From the NCBI RefSeq assembly GCF_035784015.1, contig NZ_JALKOW010000001.1: a stretch of 64,000 bases of DNA, one strand, 5' to 3'. A model generated the notes under the pieces. The model saw only the letters and a program-made list of their open reading frames with translations. It searched no databases and was not told the origin of the DNA. Of the stretch, positions 42,696-51,269 are shown piece by piece. The first letter of the stretch is position 1. Every line of letters starts with the position of its first letter. This stretch comes from Comamonas sp009360615 (GTDB taxonomy: Bacteria; Pseudomonadota; Gammaproteobacteria; Burkholderiales; Burkholderiaceae_C). Both the position numbers and the translations under genes were made by a program.

Positions 42696-42726
42696 ACTCA
42701 TAACAAGTCTGCAGGAGCTAATTCCT

Positions 42727-43290
42727 ATGAAGACCCTGATCGCCACTTTGATGATTGCCGCCCCCCTGGTCGCAATCAGCCACTCCGCTGTGGCACAAAC
42801 CACCCCCAAGGCCGCCGCAGCCAAGAAGGCTCCTGCTGCCAAGAAAGCCCCGGCCAGTGCCAAGAAGGGCAAGGCCGCAGCAGCCGTGGCTGCCGGCGGG
42901 GCGGGTGCTGCCGCCGTGGCCGCCGGCCCGGCTTCCGCCGCACTGGGCACGGAAGAGCTGGCCGTGGCCGAGCGTGTGCACAAGGGCCGCATTGCCTGCG
43001 AGCTGGGGGCCTTTGTGAACGTGAACGCCGACGCCGCCAACCCTGGCTATTTCATCGTGGATGGCCGCGGCTTCAAATACCACATGGCTCCCGTCAAGAC
43101 GTCCACCGGCACGGTGCGTCTGGAAGACAAGGCTGCCGGTGCCGTGTGGCTGCAGATCGCCAACAAGTCGATGCTGATGAACCAGAAGGCGGGCCAGCGT
43201 CTGGCGGATGAGTGCATGAGCCCCGAGCAGCAGCAAGTGGCCGAAGCCATCCGCAAGAACCCACCTCCCAGCCTGCTGGACAGCAAATAA
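42727..43290 (+). CDS. Small exported protein, Ala/Lys-rich, possibly MliC-like
   Basis: A 187-residue protein with a signal peptide (LIATLMIAAPLVAISHSAVAQ), then a low-complexity Ala/Lys region (AAKKAPAAKKAPASAKKGKA, residues 30-50) and an Ala/Gly/Val run. The C-terminal globular part (about 80-175) has two cysteines (RIACELG and LADECMS) and strand-rich text between, reminiscent of MliC lysozyme inhibitors (inference). It is probably periplasmic and membrane- or wall-associated through the basic tract. It lies 31 bp after the CitE-like gene and 97 bp before acnB. Confidence 0.65.
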   Translation: MKTLIATLMIAAPLVAISHSAVAQTTPKAAAAKKAPAAKKAPASAKKGKAAAAVAAGGAGAAAVAAGPASAALGTEELAVAERVHKGRIACELGAFVNVNADAANPGYFIVDGRGFKYHMAPVKTSTGTVRLEDKAAGAVWLQIANKSMLMNQKAGQRLADECMSPEQQQVAEAIRKNPPPSLLDSK

Positions 43291-43304
43291 GTCTGGCGAG
43301 GCTG

Positions 43305-43335
43305 AGGGCTGGCGTATCGCACATGCGCCAGCCCT
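43305..43335 (+). promoter_or_regulatory. Hairpin between the small exported protein gene and acnB
   Basis: A perfect 10-bp stem (AGGGCTGGCG at 43305-43314 with CGCCAGCCCT at 43326-43335) with an 11-nt loop lies 53 bp before acnB. No T-run follows directly, so it is not a classical terminator. It could slow read-through or protect the acnB transcript. Confidence 0.45.
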
Positions 43336-43387
43336 GTAGATCGCGCTCCACGCGCAGCCTTTTTCAAAAAACCATTGGAGAGAACCC

Positions 43388-45973
43388 ATGTTGAAAGCCT
43401 ACCGTGACCATGTGGCAGAACGCGCCGCACTGGGCATCCCCCCGCTGCCTCTGGATGCCAAGCAGGTCGCCGAGCTGATCGAGCTGATCAAGAACCCACC
43501 CGCTGGCGAAGACGCGTTCCTGATGGATCTGCTGACCCATCGCGTGCCGCCCGGCGTGGATGATGCAGCCAAGGTCAAGGCTTCCTTCCTGGCTGCCGTG
43601 GCGCACGGCGACCTGAAGGTGGGTCTCATCTCCAAGGCCAAGGCCACCGAGCTGCTGGGCACCATGGTCGGTGGCTACAACGTGCATCCCCTGATCGAGC
43701 TGCTCGACGATGCCGAAGTGGCAGGCGTGGCTGCGGATGCGCTGAAGAAGACACTGCTGATGTTCGACTTCTTCAACGACGTGGCCGACAAGGCCAAGGC
43801 CGGCAATGCCAAGGCCAAGGAAGTGATGCAAAGCTGGGCCGACGCCGAGTGGTTCACTTCGCGTCCCAAGGTCGCGGAAAAGATCACCGTCACCGTCTTC
43901 AAGGTGCCCGGCGAGACCAATACCGACGATCTGTCGCCCGCTCCCGATGCCTGGAGCCGTCCCGACATTCCCCTGCACTACCTGGCCATGCTCAAGAACA
44001 CGCGTCCCGACGCGGCGTTCAAGCCTGAAGAAGACGGCAAGCGCGGCCCCATGCAGTTCATCGAAGACCTGAAGAAGAAGGGTCACCTGGTAGCCTACGT
44101 CGGCGACGTGGTCGGTACCGGCTCTTCGCGCAAGTCCGCCACCAACTCCATCATCTGGGCCACGGGCGTGGACATTCCCTTTGTTCCCAACAAGCGCTTC
44201 GGTGGCGTGACGCTGGGCGGCAAGATCGCTCCCATCTTCTTCAACACGCAGGAAGATTCCGGCGCGCTGCCCATCGAGGTCGATGTCTCCAAGCTGGAGA
44301 TGGGCGACGTGATCGATGTGCTGCCCTACGCCGGCAAGATCGTCAAGAACGGCGAAACCGTGGCTGACTTCCAGCTCAAGTCCGACGTGCTGCTGGACGA
44401 AGTGCAAGCCGGTGGCCGTATCAACCTGATCATCGGCCGCTCGCTGACCGCCAAGGCTCGCGAAGCCCTGGGTCTGCCCGCATCCACCGAGTTCCGTCTG
44501 CCCCAGGCTCCCGCTGCTTCTAACGCTGGCTTCACGCTGGCCCAGAAGATGGTCGGCCGTGCCTGCGGTCTGCCCGAAGGCCAGGGCGTGCGCCCCGGTA
44601 CCTATTGCGAGCCTCGCATGACCACCGTCGGTTCGCAGGACACCACCGGCCCCATGACCCGCGACGAGCTCAAGGATCTGGCCTGCCTGGGCTTCTCCGC
44701 CGATATGGTGATGCAGTCCTTCTGCCACACGGCGGCTTATCCCAAGCCCGTGGACGTGAAGACCCATCGCGAACTGCCCGACTTCATCAGCAACCGTGGC
44801 GGCGTGGCCCTGCGTCCTGGTGATGGCGTGATCCACAGCTGGCTCAACCGCCTGCTGCTGCCCGACACCGTCGGCACCGGCGGTGACTCGCACACCCGTT
44901 TCCCCATCGGCATCTCCTTCCCTGCAGGCTCCGGTCTGGTGGCCTTCGGTGCCGCCACCGGCGTGATGCCCCTGGACATGCCCGAATCGGTGCTGGTGCG
45001 CTTCAAGGGCGAAATGCAGCCAGGCGTGACCCTGCGCGATCTGGTGCATGCCATTCCGCTGTACGCCATCAAGCAAGGTCTGCTGACCGTGGCCAAGGCC
45101 GGCAAGATCAACGAGTTCTCGGGTCGCATCCTGGAAATCGAAGGTCTGCCCAATCTGAAGGTCGAGCAGGCGTTCGAGCTGTCCGACGCGTCTGCCGAGC
45201 GCTCTGCCGCCGGTTGCACGATCAAGCTGAACCCCGAGCCCATCAAGGAATACCTGACCTCGAACATCGTTCTGATGAAGAACATGATCGCCGACGGTTA
45301 TGCCGATGCCAAGACCCTGCAGCGCCGTATCGAAAAGGTCGAAGCCTGGCTGGCCAAGCCCGATCTGCTGGAAGCCGACAAGAACGCAGAGTACGCTCAC
45401 GTCATCGAAATCGACATGTCCGACATCAAGGAACCCATCGTTTGCTGCCCGAACGATCCTGATGATGCCAAGACCCTGTCTGACGTGGCCGGCGCCAAGA
45501 TCGACGAAGCCTTCATCGGTTCCTGCATGACCAACATCGGTCACTTCCGCGCTGCAGCCAAGCTGCTGGGCGGCCAGCGTGACATCCCCGTCAAGCTGTG
45601 GGTGGCTCCTCCCACCAAGATGGACCAGGACGAGCTGATCAAGGAAGGTCACTACTCTGCCTTCGGTACTGCTGGTGCACGTACCGAGATGCCCGGCTGC
45701 TCGCTGTGCATGGGCAACCAGGCTCAAGTGCGTGAAGGTGCGACTGTCATCTCGACTTCCACTCGTAACTTCCCCAACCGTCTGGGCAAGAACACCAACG
45801 TGTATCTGGGTTCGGCCGAGCTGGCAGCCATTGCTTCGCGTCTGGGCTACCTGCCTTCCAAGGAAGAGTACCTGAAGGAAATGGGCGTGATCGATGCCGA
45901 CAAGGCCTCCGTCTACCGCTACATGAACTTCAACGAAATCTCCGAGTACGCTGAAGTGGCCGCCAAGATCTAA
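43388..45973 (+). CDS. acnB: Aconitate hydratase B
   Basis: An 861-residue AcnB, which interconverts citrate and isocitrate using a [4Fe-4S] cluster. The N-terminal HEAT-like domain includes LGTMVGGYNVHPLIELL and the swivel domain follows (NTDDLSPAPDAWSR; GTGSSRKSATNSI). The catalytic domain carries VGTGGDSHTRFPIGISFPAG, the GSCMTNIGHFRAAAKLL cysteine region and PGCSLCMGNQAQV with the remaining cluster cysteines. In other bacteria apo-AcnB binds mRNA when iron is short; whether it does so here is not visible. It ends the rightward TCA run and is followed by a terminator. Confidence 0.97.
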   Translation: MLKAYRDHVAERAALGIPPLPLDAKQVAELIELIKNPPAGEDAFLMDLLTHRVPPGVDDAAKVKASFLAAVAHGDLKVGLISKAKATELLGTMVGGYNVHPLIELLDDAEVAGVAADALKKTLLMFDFFNDVADKAKAGNAKAKEVMQSWADAEWFTSRPKVAEKITVTVFKVPGETNTDDLSPAPDAWSRPDIPLHYLAMLKNTRPDAAFKPEEDGKRGPMQFIEDLKKKGHLVAYVGDVVGTGSSRKSATNSIIWATGVDIPFVPNKRFGGVTLGGKIAPIFFNTQEDSGALPIEVDVSKLEMGDVIDVLPYAGKIVKNGETVADFQLKSDVLLDEVQAGGRINLIIGRSLTAKAREALGLPASTEFRLPQAPAASNAGFTLAQKMVGRACGLPEGQGVRPGTYCEPRMTTVGSQDTTGPMTRDELKDLACLGFSADMVMQSFCHTAAYPKPVDVKTHRELPDFISNRGGVALRPGDGVIHSWLNRLLLPDTVGTGGDSHTRFPIGISFPAGSGLVAFGAATGVMPLDMPESVLVRFKGEMQPGVTLRDLVHAIPLYAIKQGLLTVAKAGKINEFSGRILEIEGLPNLKVEQAFELSDASAERSAAGCTIKLNPEPIKEYLTSNIVLMKNMIADGYADAKTLQRRIEKVEAWLAKPDLLEADKNAEYAHVIEIDMSDIKEPIVCCPNDPDDAKTLSDVAGAKIDEAFIGSCMTNIGHFRAAAKLLGGQRDIPVKLWVAPPTKMDQDELIKEGHYSAFGTAGARTEMPGCSLCMGNQAQVREGATVISTSTRNFPNRLGKNTNVYLGSAELAAIASRLGYLPSKEEYLKEMGVIDADKASVYRYMNFNEISEYAEVAAKI

Positions 45974-46013
45974 GCGTCTAGGCGCCCATCAAGGCCCTTG
46001 TCGGCCTTGCCGC

Positions 46014-46046
46014 AAAGCCCGCAGGATGCAAGTCCGGCGGGCTTTT
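46014..46046 (+). terminator. Rho-independent terminator after acnB
   Basis: A 9-bp stem (AAAGCCCGC at 46014-46022 with GCGGGCTTT at 46037-46045) with a 14-nt loop, followed by T-rich sequence, 40 bp past the acnB stop. Confidence 0.8.
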
Positions 46047-46051
46047 GCTTT

Positions 46052-46894
46052 TCAGGTCGAGCGCCGGGCCTGCAGATGTTGCAGCGCTTGCTGGGTTTGG
46101 GCATTTGCCGGGAAGAACGATTCGACAGCCAGTTCCTGCAGCGTCACGTCCACGGGCGTGCCGAAAATGGTGATGGTGCTGATGAAGCTCAGCAGGCCCA
46201 GGTCGGTGTGCAGCTCGAAAGGTACGGCGATAGGGCTGGCGACCGGGCTGGCAGCAGCGCCATCGGCCGCGAACGGGTAGGCCGCAATCTCGTCATGAAG
46301 CGCCTGCAGCTCGCCGTCCGCAGAGGCCGATATCTGCTGCTGCAGGCGATGCAGCAGATGGGCGCGCCATTGACCGGACTGGGCCAGACGAGGCCCCAGT
46401 CCCTCGGGGTGCAGGCTCAGGCGCAGCACATTCACGGGAGGCTCCAGCAGCCAGGGCGCCACGCCATCCAGCAGCAGCGGCACGACGGCATTGGCGGCCA
46501 CCAGGTTCCAGTGTCTGTCCACGGCCAGCGCCGGGCTGGGCTCGTGGCCCTTGAGCACCAGCTCCACGGCCTGGCGCGCGGCGGCCAGATCGGGATGGTC
46601 CAGCGGGCGGGCCTGGTACATGGGCGCAAAGCCCGCCGCCACCAGCAATGCATTGCGCTCGCGCAGCGGCACCGACAGGCGTTCGGCCAGGCGCAGCACC
46701 ATCTCGCGGCTGGGCTGGGCGCGTCCTGTTTCCACATAGCTCAGGTGGCGTGTCGAGATCTCGGCCTCCAGCGCCAGCCCTTGCTGGCTCAGCCGGCGGT
46801 GCTGGCGCCAGTGGCGCAGGTGTTCGCCGAACGGCGCGCGTGCGCCGGGCGGGGTCTGGACAGCCTGAAAAGAGGAGGAAGTGCCGGAGGTCAT
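46052..46894 (-). CDS. XRE-family regulator with MmyB-like ligand domain
   Basis: A 280-residue regulator. The N-terminal helix-turn-helix (about residues 20-75) has LRHWRQHRRLSQQGLALEAEISTRHLSYVETGRAQPSREMV in two blocks. The rest matches the MmyB-like ligand-binding domain (LVAAGFAPMY; VDRHWNLVAANAVVPLLLDG; LHTDLGLLSFISTITIFGTPVDVTLQELAVESFFP), thought to bind fatty-acid-like ligands. The ATG at 46894 is chosen over an upstream start at 46969. It is divergent from a small membrane protein gene that is a likely target. Confidence 0.85.
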   Translation of the reverse strand: MTSGTSSSFQAVQTPPGARAPFGEHLRHWRQHRRLSQQGLALEAEISTRHLSYVETGRAQPSREMVLRLAERLSVPLRERNALLVAAGFAPMYQARPLDHPDLAAARQAVELVLKGHEPSPALAVDRHWNLVAANAVVPLLLDGVAPWLLEPPVNVLRLSLHPEGLGPRLAQSGQWRAHLLHRLQQQISASADGELQALHDEIAAYPFAADGAAASPVASPIAVPFELHTDLGLLSFISTITIFGTPVDVTLQELAVESFFPANAQTQQALQHLQARRST

Positions 46895-47034
46895 GGCTGC
46901 ATCGTAGTGGCGGGCCGGACAGGAGGCCATGACCTGCGAGGTTATCGACGCCTTGCGGACCGATGGCAATCATGGACCCCAGCAGCCGGCACAGGGCCGG
47001 CCGCAAGAACTTGCTCTCGGAACAGGAGTCTTCC

Positions 47035-47457
47035 ATGTCCCTCTTTGCTTCTCCCCGGTTTCTGCGTCTGGTGATGTGGGCCGATGCGGCCTCGTGCGCC
47101 GCCACGGGCGTGCTGCAACTGGCCCTGCAGCAGCGGCTGGCCGATTTCACGGGTCTGCCGCCCCTGTTGCTGACGGCAACGGGTCTTTTCCTGCTGGCCT
47201 ATGCATCGGCCGCTGCCTGGATGGCGCGTCGCCAGCCCTTGCCGCGCACGCTGATCGGTCTGGTGGCTCTCGGCAATCTGGGCTGGGCGCTGGGCTGCGC
47301 GGTCCTGGTGTTTGGCTCCGGCCTGGCGCTCAGTGCCTGGGGGCTGGCCTGGGTGGCGGCGCAGGCGATCGTGGTGCTGGTGCTGGCCGATCTGCAGTGG
47401 GCAGGGCTGCGTGCCACGCGCCATGAGGCCCGGCAGGAGGCGCAGCTTGTGCTTTGA
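47035..47457 (+). CDS. Small four-helix membrane protein
   Basis: A 140-residue integral membrane protein with four hydrophobic segments (about residues 12-32, 42-62, 73-93, 98-118) and a charged, Arg/Glu-rich tail. AGGAG lies 7 nt before the ATG. No enzyme motif is visible. Its divergent placement about 140 bp from an MmyB-like regulator gene resembles a pattern I recall, in which the regulator controls an adjacent membrane protein or dehydrogenase. Function unknown. Confidence 0.7.
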   Translation: MSLFASPRFLRLVMWADAASCAATGVLQLALQQRLADFTGLPPLLLTATGLFLLAYASAAAWMARRQPLPRTLIGLVALGNLGWALGCAVLVFGSGLALSAWGLAWVAAQAIVVLVLADLQWAGLRATRHEARQEAQLVL

Positions 47458-47472
47458 GTGCTTCAGAAAAAG

Positions 47473-47552
47473 ATAGCGCCTAGCGCCTGTCATCTATTGA
47501 ATGTAGGCTGATTCGTGGCTGAAAACATGGATTGGCAGGCGCTACAAGCTAT
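47473..47552. repeat. Intergenic hairpin repeat (copy 3)
   Basis: The left arm ATAGCGCCTAGCGCCTGTCA (47473-47492) pairs with the right arm TGGCAGGCGCTACAAGCTAT (47533-47552) over most positions, enclosing a centre of 40 nt. It lies between the small membrane protein and yhhQ. Same AGCTAT edge and GC-rich arm style as copies at 7031 and 14020. Confidence 0.6.
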
Positions 47553-47705
47553 GCTTTTCGTTATATCCGCCATGTGTCCGGGCGGATAAGCGGGCCGAGG
47601 GAGGCAGAGATAATTCCGTACCGCGTAAAATTCACGGTTGCGCCGCGCTGGCGTACTCTTCGCAACCATGGGTTCCCTCGCCCCCATCGACCAAAAAGGA
47701 CTGTC

Positions 47706-48386
47706 ATGACATCCGCTCATGCCGTGCAGACGCAAGCGTCGCGCGTGCCGTTTTACCTCTGCGTTCTCGTCGCGTTCCATATCGCGCTGGTCATCGCCAG
47801 CAACTACCTGGTGCAACTGCCCATCACGCTGCTGGGCTTTCACAGCACCTGGGGCGCTTTCAGCTTCCCCTTCATCTTTCTGGCCACCGACCTGACGGTG
47901 CGCCTGATCGGCAAGACCGCGGCGCGGCGCGTCATCATGCGTGCCATGCTGCCCGCGCTGGTGGTGTCCTATGGGGTGGGCGTGCTGTTCCACGAAGGCC
48001 GCTTCAATGGCTGGGAGGCGCTGCAAAGCTTCAACGGCTTTGTGTTCCGCATCGCACTGGCCAGCTTTGCCGCCTATGTGCTGGGTCAGTTGCTGGATAT
48101 TCAGGTCTTCGACCGCATCCGCCAGAAAAGCCATTCCTGGTGGCTGGCTCCGGCGGCCGCGTCGGTGTTCGGCCAGGTGTTGGACACTGCGGCCTTTTTC
48201 TCCATCGCCTTCTGGAATAGCTCCGATGCCTTCATGGCGGCCAACTGGGTGGAAATCGCCATGGTCGACTATGTCATCAAGCTGGGCGTGAGCCTGCTGC
48301 TGTTTGTTCCCGCCTATGGCGTGGTGCTGGCGGCCATCGTGCGCAGCATGAAGGTACAGATCACGCCCGCTGCCGCAATGCGCTGA
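47706..48386 (+). CDS. yhhQ: Queuosine precursor transporter YhhQ family
   Basis: A 226-residue inner-membrane protein with six predicted helices, of the YhhQ/VUT family, which imports queuosine precursors such as preQ0 and preQ1. Diagnostic text includes ASNYLVQLPITLLG, FIFLATDLTVRLIGKTAARRVI and SVFGQVLDTAAFFSIAFW. The ATG at 47706 follows AAAGGA closely; the open frame extends upstream without similarity. I looked for a preQ1 riboswitch in the 140 bp upstream and do not see one. Confidence 0.92.
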   Translation: MTSAHAVQTQASRVPFYLCVLVAFHIALVIASNYLVQLPITLLGFHSTWGAFSFPFIFLATDLTVRLIGKTAARRVIMRAMLPALVVSYGVGVLFHEGRFNGWEALQSFNGFVFRIALASFAAYVLGQLLDIQVFDRIRQKSHSWWLAPAAASVFGQVLDTAAFFSIAFWNSSDAFMAANWVEIAMVDYVIKLGVSLLLFVPAYGVVLAAIVRSMKVQITPAAAMR

Positions 48387-48726
48387 GCGGGGTTGCAAGC
48401 GCGATAGCCCGGCAGGCTGGCGTGCAGCGGGCAAGGGCCTTGAGGCGGGAGGGGTCTGGGCGTCAGGTTTTCGGCGCTGCGTGCGCTGAAGCGGCCCCGA
48501 CCCTGTTTGCAGGACCGGGCGGCCTGTCCCCTGGCGCATGCGCACACCGCAGGCGCGTCCTGCAGAGGTCCAGCCCAGCCACCTGGCGGCCCAGCCGCTC
48601 GGGCAGGCCGACGTGTCGGCCTGGCCCGCCGCCGGCATGGGGGCAATGGCCTGCGAGTGCGCCGCGAATCCATGCAAAAGGCCGTCTTTCGAGGACGGCC
48701 TGGGTCGAATGATGCGCTGCGAGGGC
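48387..48726. other. Intergenic 0.34 kb between yhhQ and bfr
   Basis: Converging gene ends. No gene, repeat or domain-bearing frame can be supported; one hairpin near bfr is listed separately. Base composition matches the surroundings. Confidence 0.4.
48676..48701 (-). terminator. Probable terminator of bfr
   Basis: On the minus strand an 8-bp stem (AGGCCGTC/GACGGCCT) with a 7-nt loop runs into four T residues, 26 bp after the bfr stop. The short T-run makes it modest. Confidence 0.6.
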
Positions 48727-49191
48727 TCAGGTCTGGCTTTGCAGGTAGTTCTGCAGTCCGATCCTGTCGATCAGCCCCAGCTGCTTTTCCAGCCAGTAGG
48801 CGTGGTCCTCTTCGGTATCGTGCAACTGGGCGAGCAGGATGTCGCGGCTCACATAGTCGCGGTGCTGCTCGCACAGCGCCACGCCATGCTGCAGAGCCGC
48901 GCGCACCTCGTATTCGGTGTCCAGATCCTTGCGCAGCATTTCCGGCACGGTTTCGCCCGGCGTGAACTCCTTGGGGCGCATGTCGGGGCGGCCGCCCAGC
49001 ATCAATATGCGGCGCAGCAGCGCATCGGCGTGCTGGGTTTCTTCCTGCATCTCGTGGTCCAGGCGCGTGAACAGCTTGCCAAAGCCCTGGTCTTCATAGA
49101 TGCGCGAGTGGGCGAAGTACTGGTCGCGTGCTGCGAGCTCGCCGCGTAGCAGGTCCTTGAGGTAGTCAACGACTTCTGGATGGCCTTGCAT
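48727..49191 (-). CDS. bfr: Bacterioferritin, haem-ligand-lacking type
   Basis: A 154-residue four-helix bacterioferritin subunit that stores iron as a ferric mineral in a 24-mer. Ferroxidase ligands Glu18, Glu51, His54, a glutamate near 93, Glu127 and His130 are all present (YFAHSRIYEDQG; EETQHAD; HDTEEDH). The residue matching haem-binding Met52 of E. coli Bfr is threonine, so this subunit probably does not bind haem between dimers, or does so only with a second subunit type. No Bfd ferredoxin gene is adjacent. Confidence 0.93.
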   Translation of the reverse strand: MQGHPEVVDYLKDLLRGELAARDQYFAHSRIYEDQGFGKLFTRLDHEMQEETQHADALLRRILMLGGRPDMRPKEFTPGETVPEMLRKDLDTEYEVRAALQHGVALCEQHRDYVSRDILLAQLHDTEEDHAYWLEKQLGLIDRIGLQNYLQSQT

Positions 49192-49514
49192 AGGTTCGGG
49201 TCTCGGTGAGTTTGCAAAGTCCGAAGTATCCCGCGTACCGGCTTCAGGTATGCAAAGCAGCGATCAATTCCCGAGCGCTCGCGCTCTGGATGCGGGCTGT
49301 AAGCAGATGCATTCGCATTGCGGGCCGGGCCGGCTGAGGCGGACGTGCAGCCTGCTGCGTGCGCAGGCAGGATGGACCCGCCCACAGGGCGGTGTGCGCG
49401 ATCACCGGTCCGCGTCACCGATGAGAAGCTCGGTGCTGCCTTTTCAATATGCCGCCAAGACAGACGATGGCCTGCGCAAAGAAAGGCTTCTGCCGCCAGG
49501 GCGCACTCCTCAGA
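49192..49514. other. Intergenic 0.32 kb between bfr and the methyltransferase gene
   Basis: A divergent promoter region. Open frames have no domain or good start site. I see no strong iron-regulator (Fur) box, hairpin or repeat. Confidence 0.35.
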
Positions 49515-50231
49515 ATGTCCCGCATGACCCCCACCAGCTCCATCGCCAAGTTTGATCGCTCCAGATCCCTCGAATACGCCACGCAAAGCCGTATCGTCCT
49601 GGCCGGCTACGATGCATGCCACGAGCTTGCCGCCTGCCTGCTATCGGCGCACCTGGGCCATGATGCCAGGTCGGTGCTCGTGGCCGGTGCCGGAGGAACG
49701 GGACAGGAAATCCTGTGCGCCGGAGCACTGGAGCCGGCCTGGACCTTTGTGGCCGCCGATCCGGCGCCCGCCATGCTCGAGCAGGCGATGTCAGGAGTCG
49801 AGGCTGCGGGCCTGTCCGACCGCACAACCGCCTTCCACGGCAGGGTCGAAGAGCTTCCCGAGGGCGATTGCTTCGATGCCGCAACCCTGATCGGTGTCCT
49901 TCATCACATTCCCGAGCAGGAGCGCAAGGGTGCGCTCTTGCGCGAGATCAGCCGCCGCCTGAGAGCGGGCAGTCCGCTCATCGTGGCCTGCAACCGGTGC
50001 CCCTACGAATCCCTGCCGCTGTTTCTTGACGCCTGGGCTGCACGCTGGCGCATGGCTGGTGCCGGTGAGGCGGAGGTCGTCGCCAAGCTGGGCAAGATAC
50101 GCCAGGGGGCCGTACCGCCGGCGTCGGAAACGGCGGTGGAAACGATGCTGGCCAGGGCGGGTTTCGTCAACCCGCTGCGCTTTTTCTCCAGCCTGTTCTG
50201 GAGTGCATGGATCACCTTCAAGGCCCCGTAG
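49515..50231 (+). CDS. Class I SAM-dependent methyltransferase
   Basis: A 238-residue Rossmann-fold methyltransferase. SAM motif I is degenerate-looking but present (VLVAGAGGTGQEIL), with motif II acid in FVAADPAPAMLEQA and motif IV in ATLIGVLHHIPEQERKGALLREISRRLRAGSPLIVA. The C-terminal part (LPLFLDAWAARWRM; MLARAGFVNPLRFFSSLFWSAWITFKAP) is typical of small-molecule methyltransferases. Substrate unknown. Start ATGs at 49515 and 49524 are both possible. It stands alone. Confidence 0.8.
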   Translation: MSRMTPTSSIAKFDRSRSLEYATQSRIVLAGYDACHELAACLLSAHLGHDARSVLVAGAGGTGQEILCAGALEPAWTFVAADPAPAMLEQAMSGVEAAGLSDRTTAFHGRVEELPEGDCFDAATLIGVLHHIPEQERKGALLREISRRLRAGSPLIVACNRCPYESLPLFLDAWAARWRMAGAGEAEVVAKLGKIRQGAVPPASETAVETMLARAGFVNPLRFFSSLFWSAWITFKAP

Positions 50232-50722
50232 GCACCGGTGGGGAAAGCATCGACAGCTGCCCGGCGGCAACCGGCAAGCGGAAAACCGAGGCGTCCTCAG
50301 TCCCGGAGTGAGGTTCAGGGAGGTCCATTGCCGGAGGTCCCCTGCCGAATCCCGGGCCAGGCCCTTCACACCCGGGCCAAAACAAGATGCGAGTCGATGC
50401 GACGTCGCCTTTCGGGGCCGGCAGGCCGGGCCACGCATTCGCCATCCCGCGGGCCCTGCAAGCCGGGGCGGAGCCTCCGCCGCAGTGATGGCCTCGGTGC
50501 GGGCATCGATGTCGATGGCATCGTGCTTTCCGCAGGCAGGCGGCGCAGGCGTTGCCGCACGAGGAGCCGATCCCTTTTTCGAAGGACGGGCAGGGCACCG
50601 CATCGCGGTGTGGCCTGCCTGGAAAAGCGTGCCTGCGAGGCGGCCGCGCGGGAGCCGCCATTGCGGCTGGGCGCCGTTCGGTCGAACCATGAGAAAATTC
50701 AGGTTCTTGGTCAGGATTTCCA
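50232..50722. other. Intergenic 0.49 kb, no gene seen
   Basis: The frames crossing this stretch translate to Arg/Ala/Gly/Pro-rich text without domains or ribosome binding sites. I see no RNA gene, terminator with T-run or repeat. It may contain the promoter of the DUF1232 gene. Confidence 0.35.
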
Positions 50723-51109
50723 ATGAATTTCAGAGACCGCCTGAAGGCATGGGCAAAGCGTATCCGGCGCGACGGGGTGACGCTCTGGTTCGCAGGGAAG
50801 CACTCCGCGACGCCCTGGTTCGCAAAGGCCCTGGGCCTGTTTGTGGTCGCTTATGCGCTCAGCCCGATTGATCTGATACCGGACTTCATTCCCGTTCTCG
50901 GATTCGTGGACGATGTTCTGCTGCTTCCGGGGCTCATCTGGCTCACGGTCAAGCTGGTGCCTGCGCCGGTTCTCGCCGAATGCCGTGCCCTGGCCGACAC
51001 ATGGATGGCGGAAAAAGGGCGCAGGCCCACAAGCCGTACCGGCGCCATCCTGATCATCGTGCTCTGGGGGGCCACGGGAGTCGCGGCCTGGTGCTGGTGG
51101 ACGTCATGA
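50723..51109 (+). CDS. DUF1232 (YkvA-like) membrane protein
   Basis: A 128-residue protein with the DUF1232 signature KALGLFVVAYALSPIDLIPDFIPVLGFVDDVLLLPGL (residues 35-71) and a C-terminal membrane segment (TGAILIIVLWGATGVAAWCWW). The family is widespread and poorly understood; some links to membrane stress exist. No operon partner. Confidence 0.88.
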   Translation: MNFRDRLKAWAKRIRRDGVTLWFAGKHSATPWFAKALGLFVVAYALSPIDLIPDFIPVLGFVDDVLLLPGLIWLTVKLVPAPVLAECRALADTWMAEKGRRPTSRTGAILIIVLWGATGVAAWCWWTS

Positions 51110-51269
51110 AGCACTGTTCGCAGCGCCTGTGGCCATGGCCCGGATGAAGCCAGGCGACAAGGTCGCAACCGCGTGTGCCTCGCCGGCATCCGGCCTGCGA
51201 TCGTCGCCATGGGCAGGCTCTTCACATTCCGCGTTTCACCCCTGCCTTCGGCGCGTTCGCCACAGCGGT

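Noticed and set aside
43364..45727. A 787-residue minus-strand open frame
   Set aside because: It lies opposite acnB, a clear aconitase with all domains. The antisense translation is a compositional shadow of a GC-rich gene.
47560..47705. Possible preQ1 riboswitch before yhhQ
   Set aside because: YhhQ genes often follow preQ1 riboswitches, but I found no short stem with the A-rich tail and pseudoknot partner expected of that fold.
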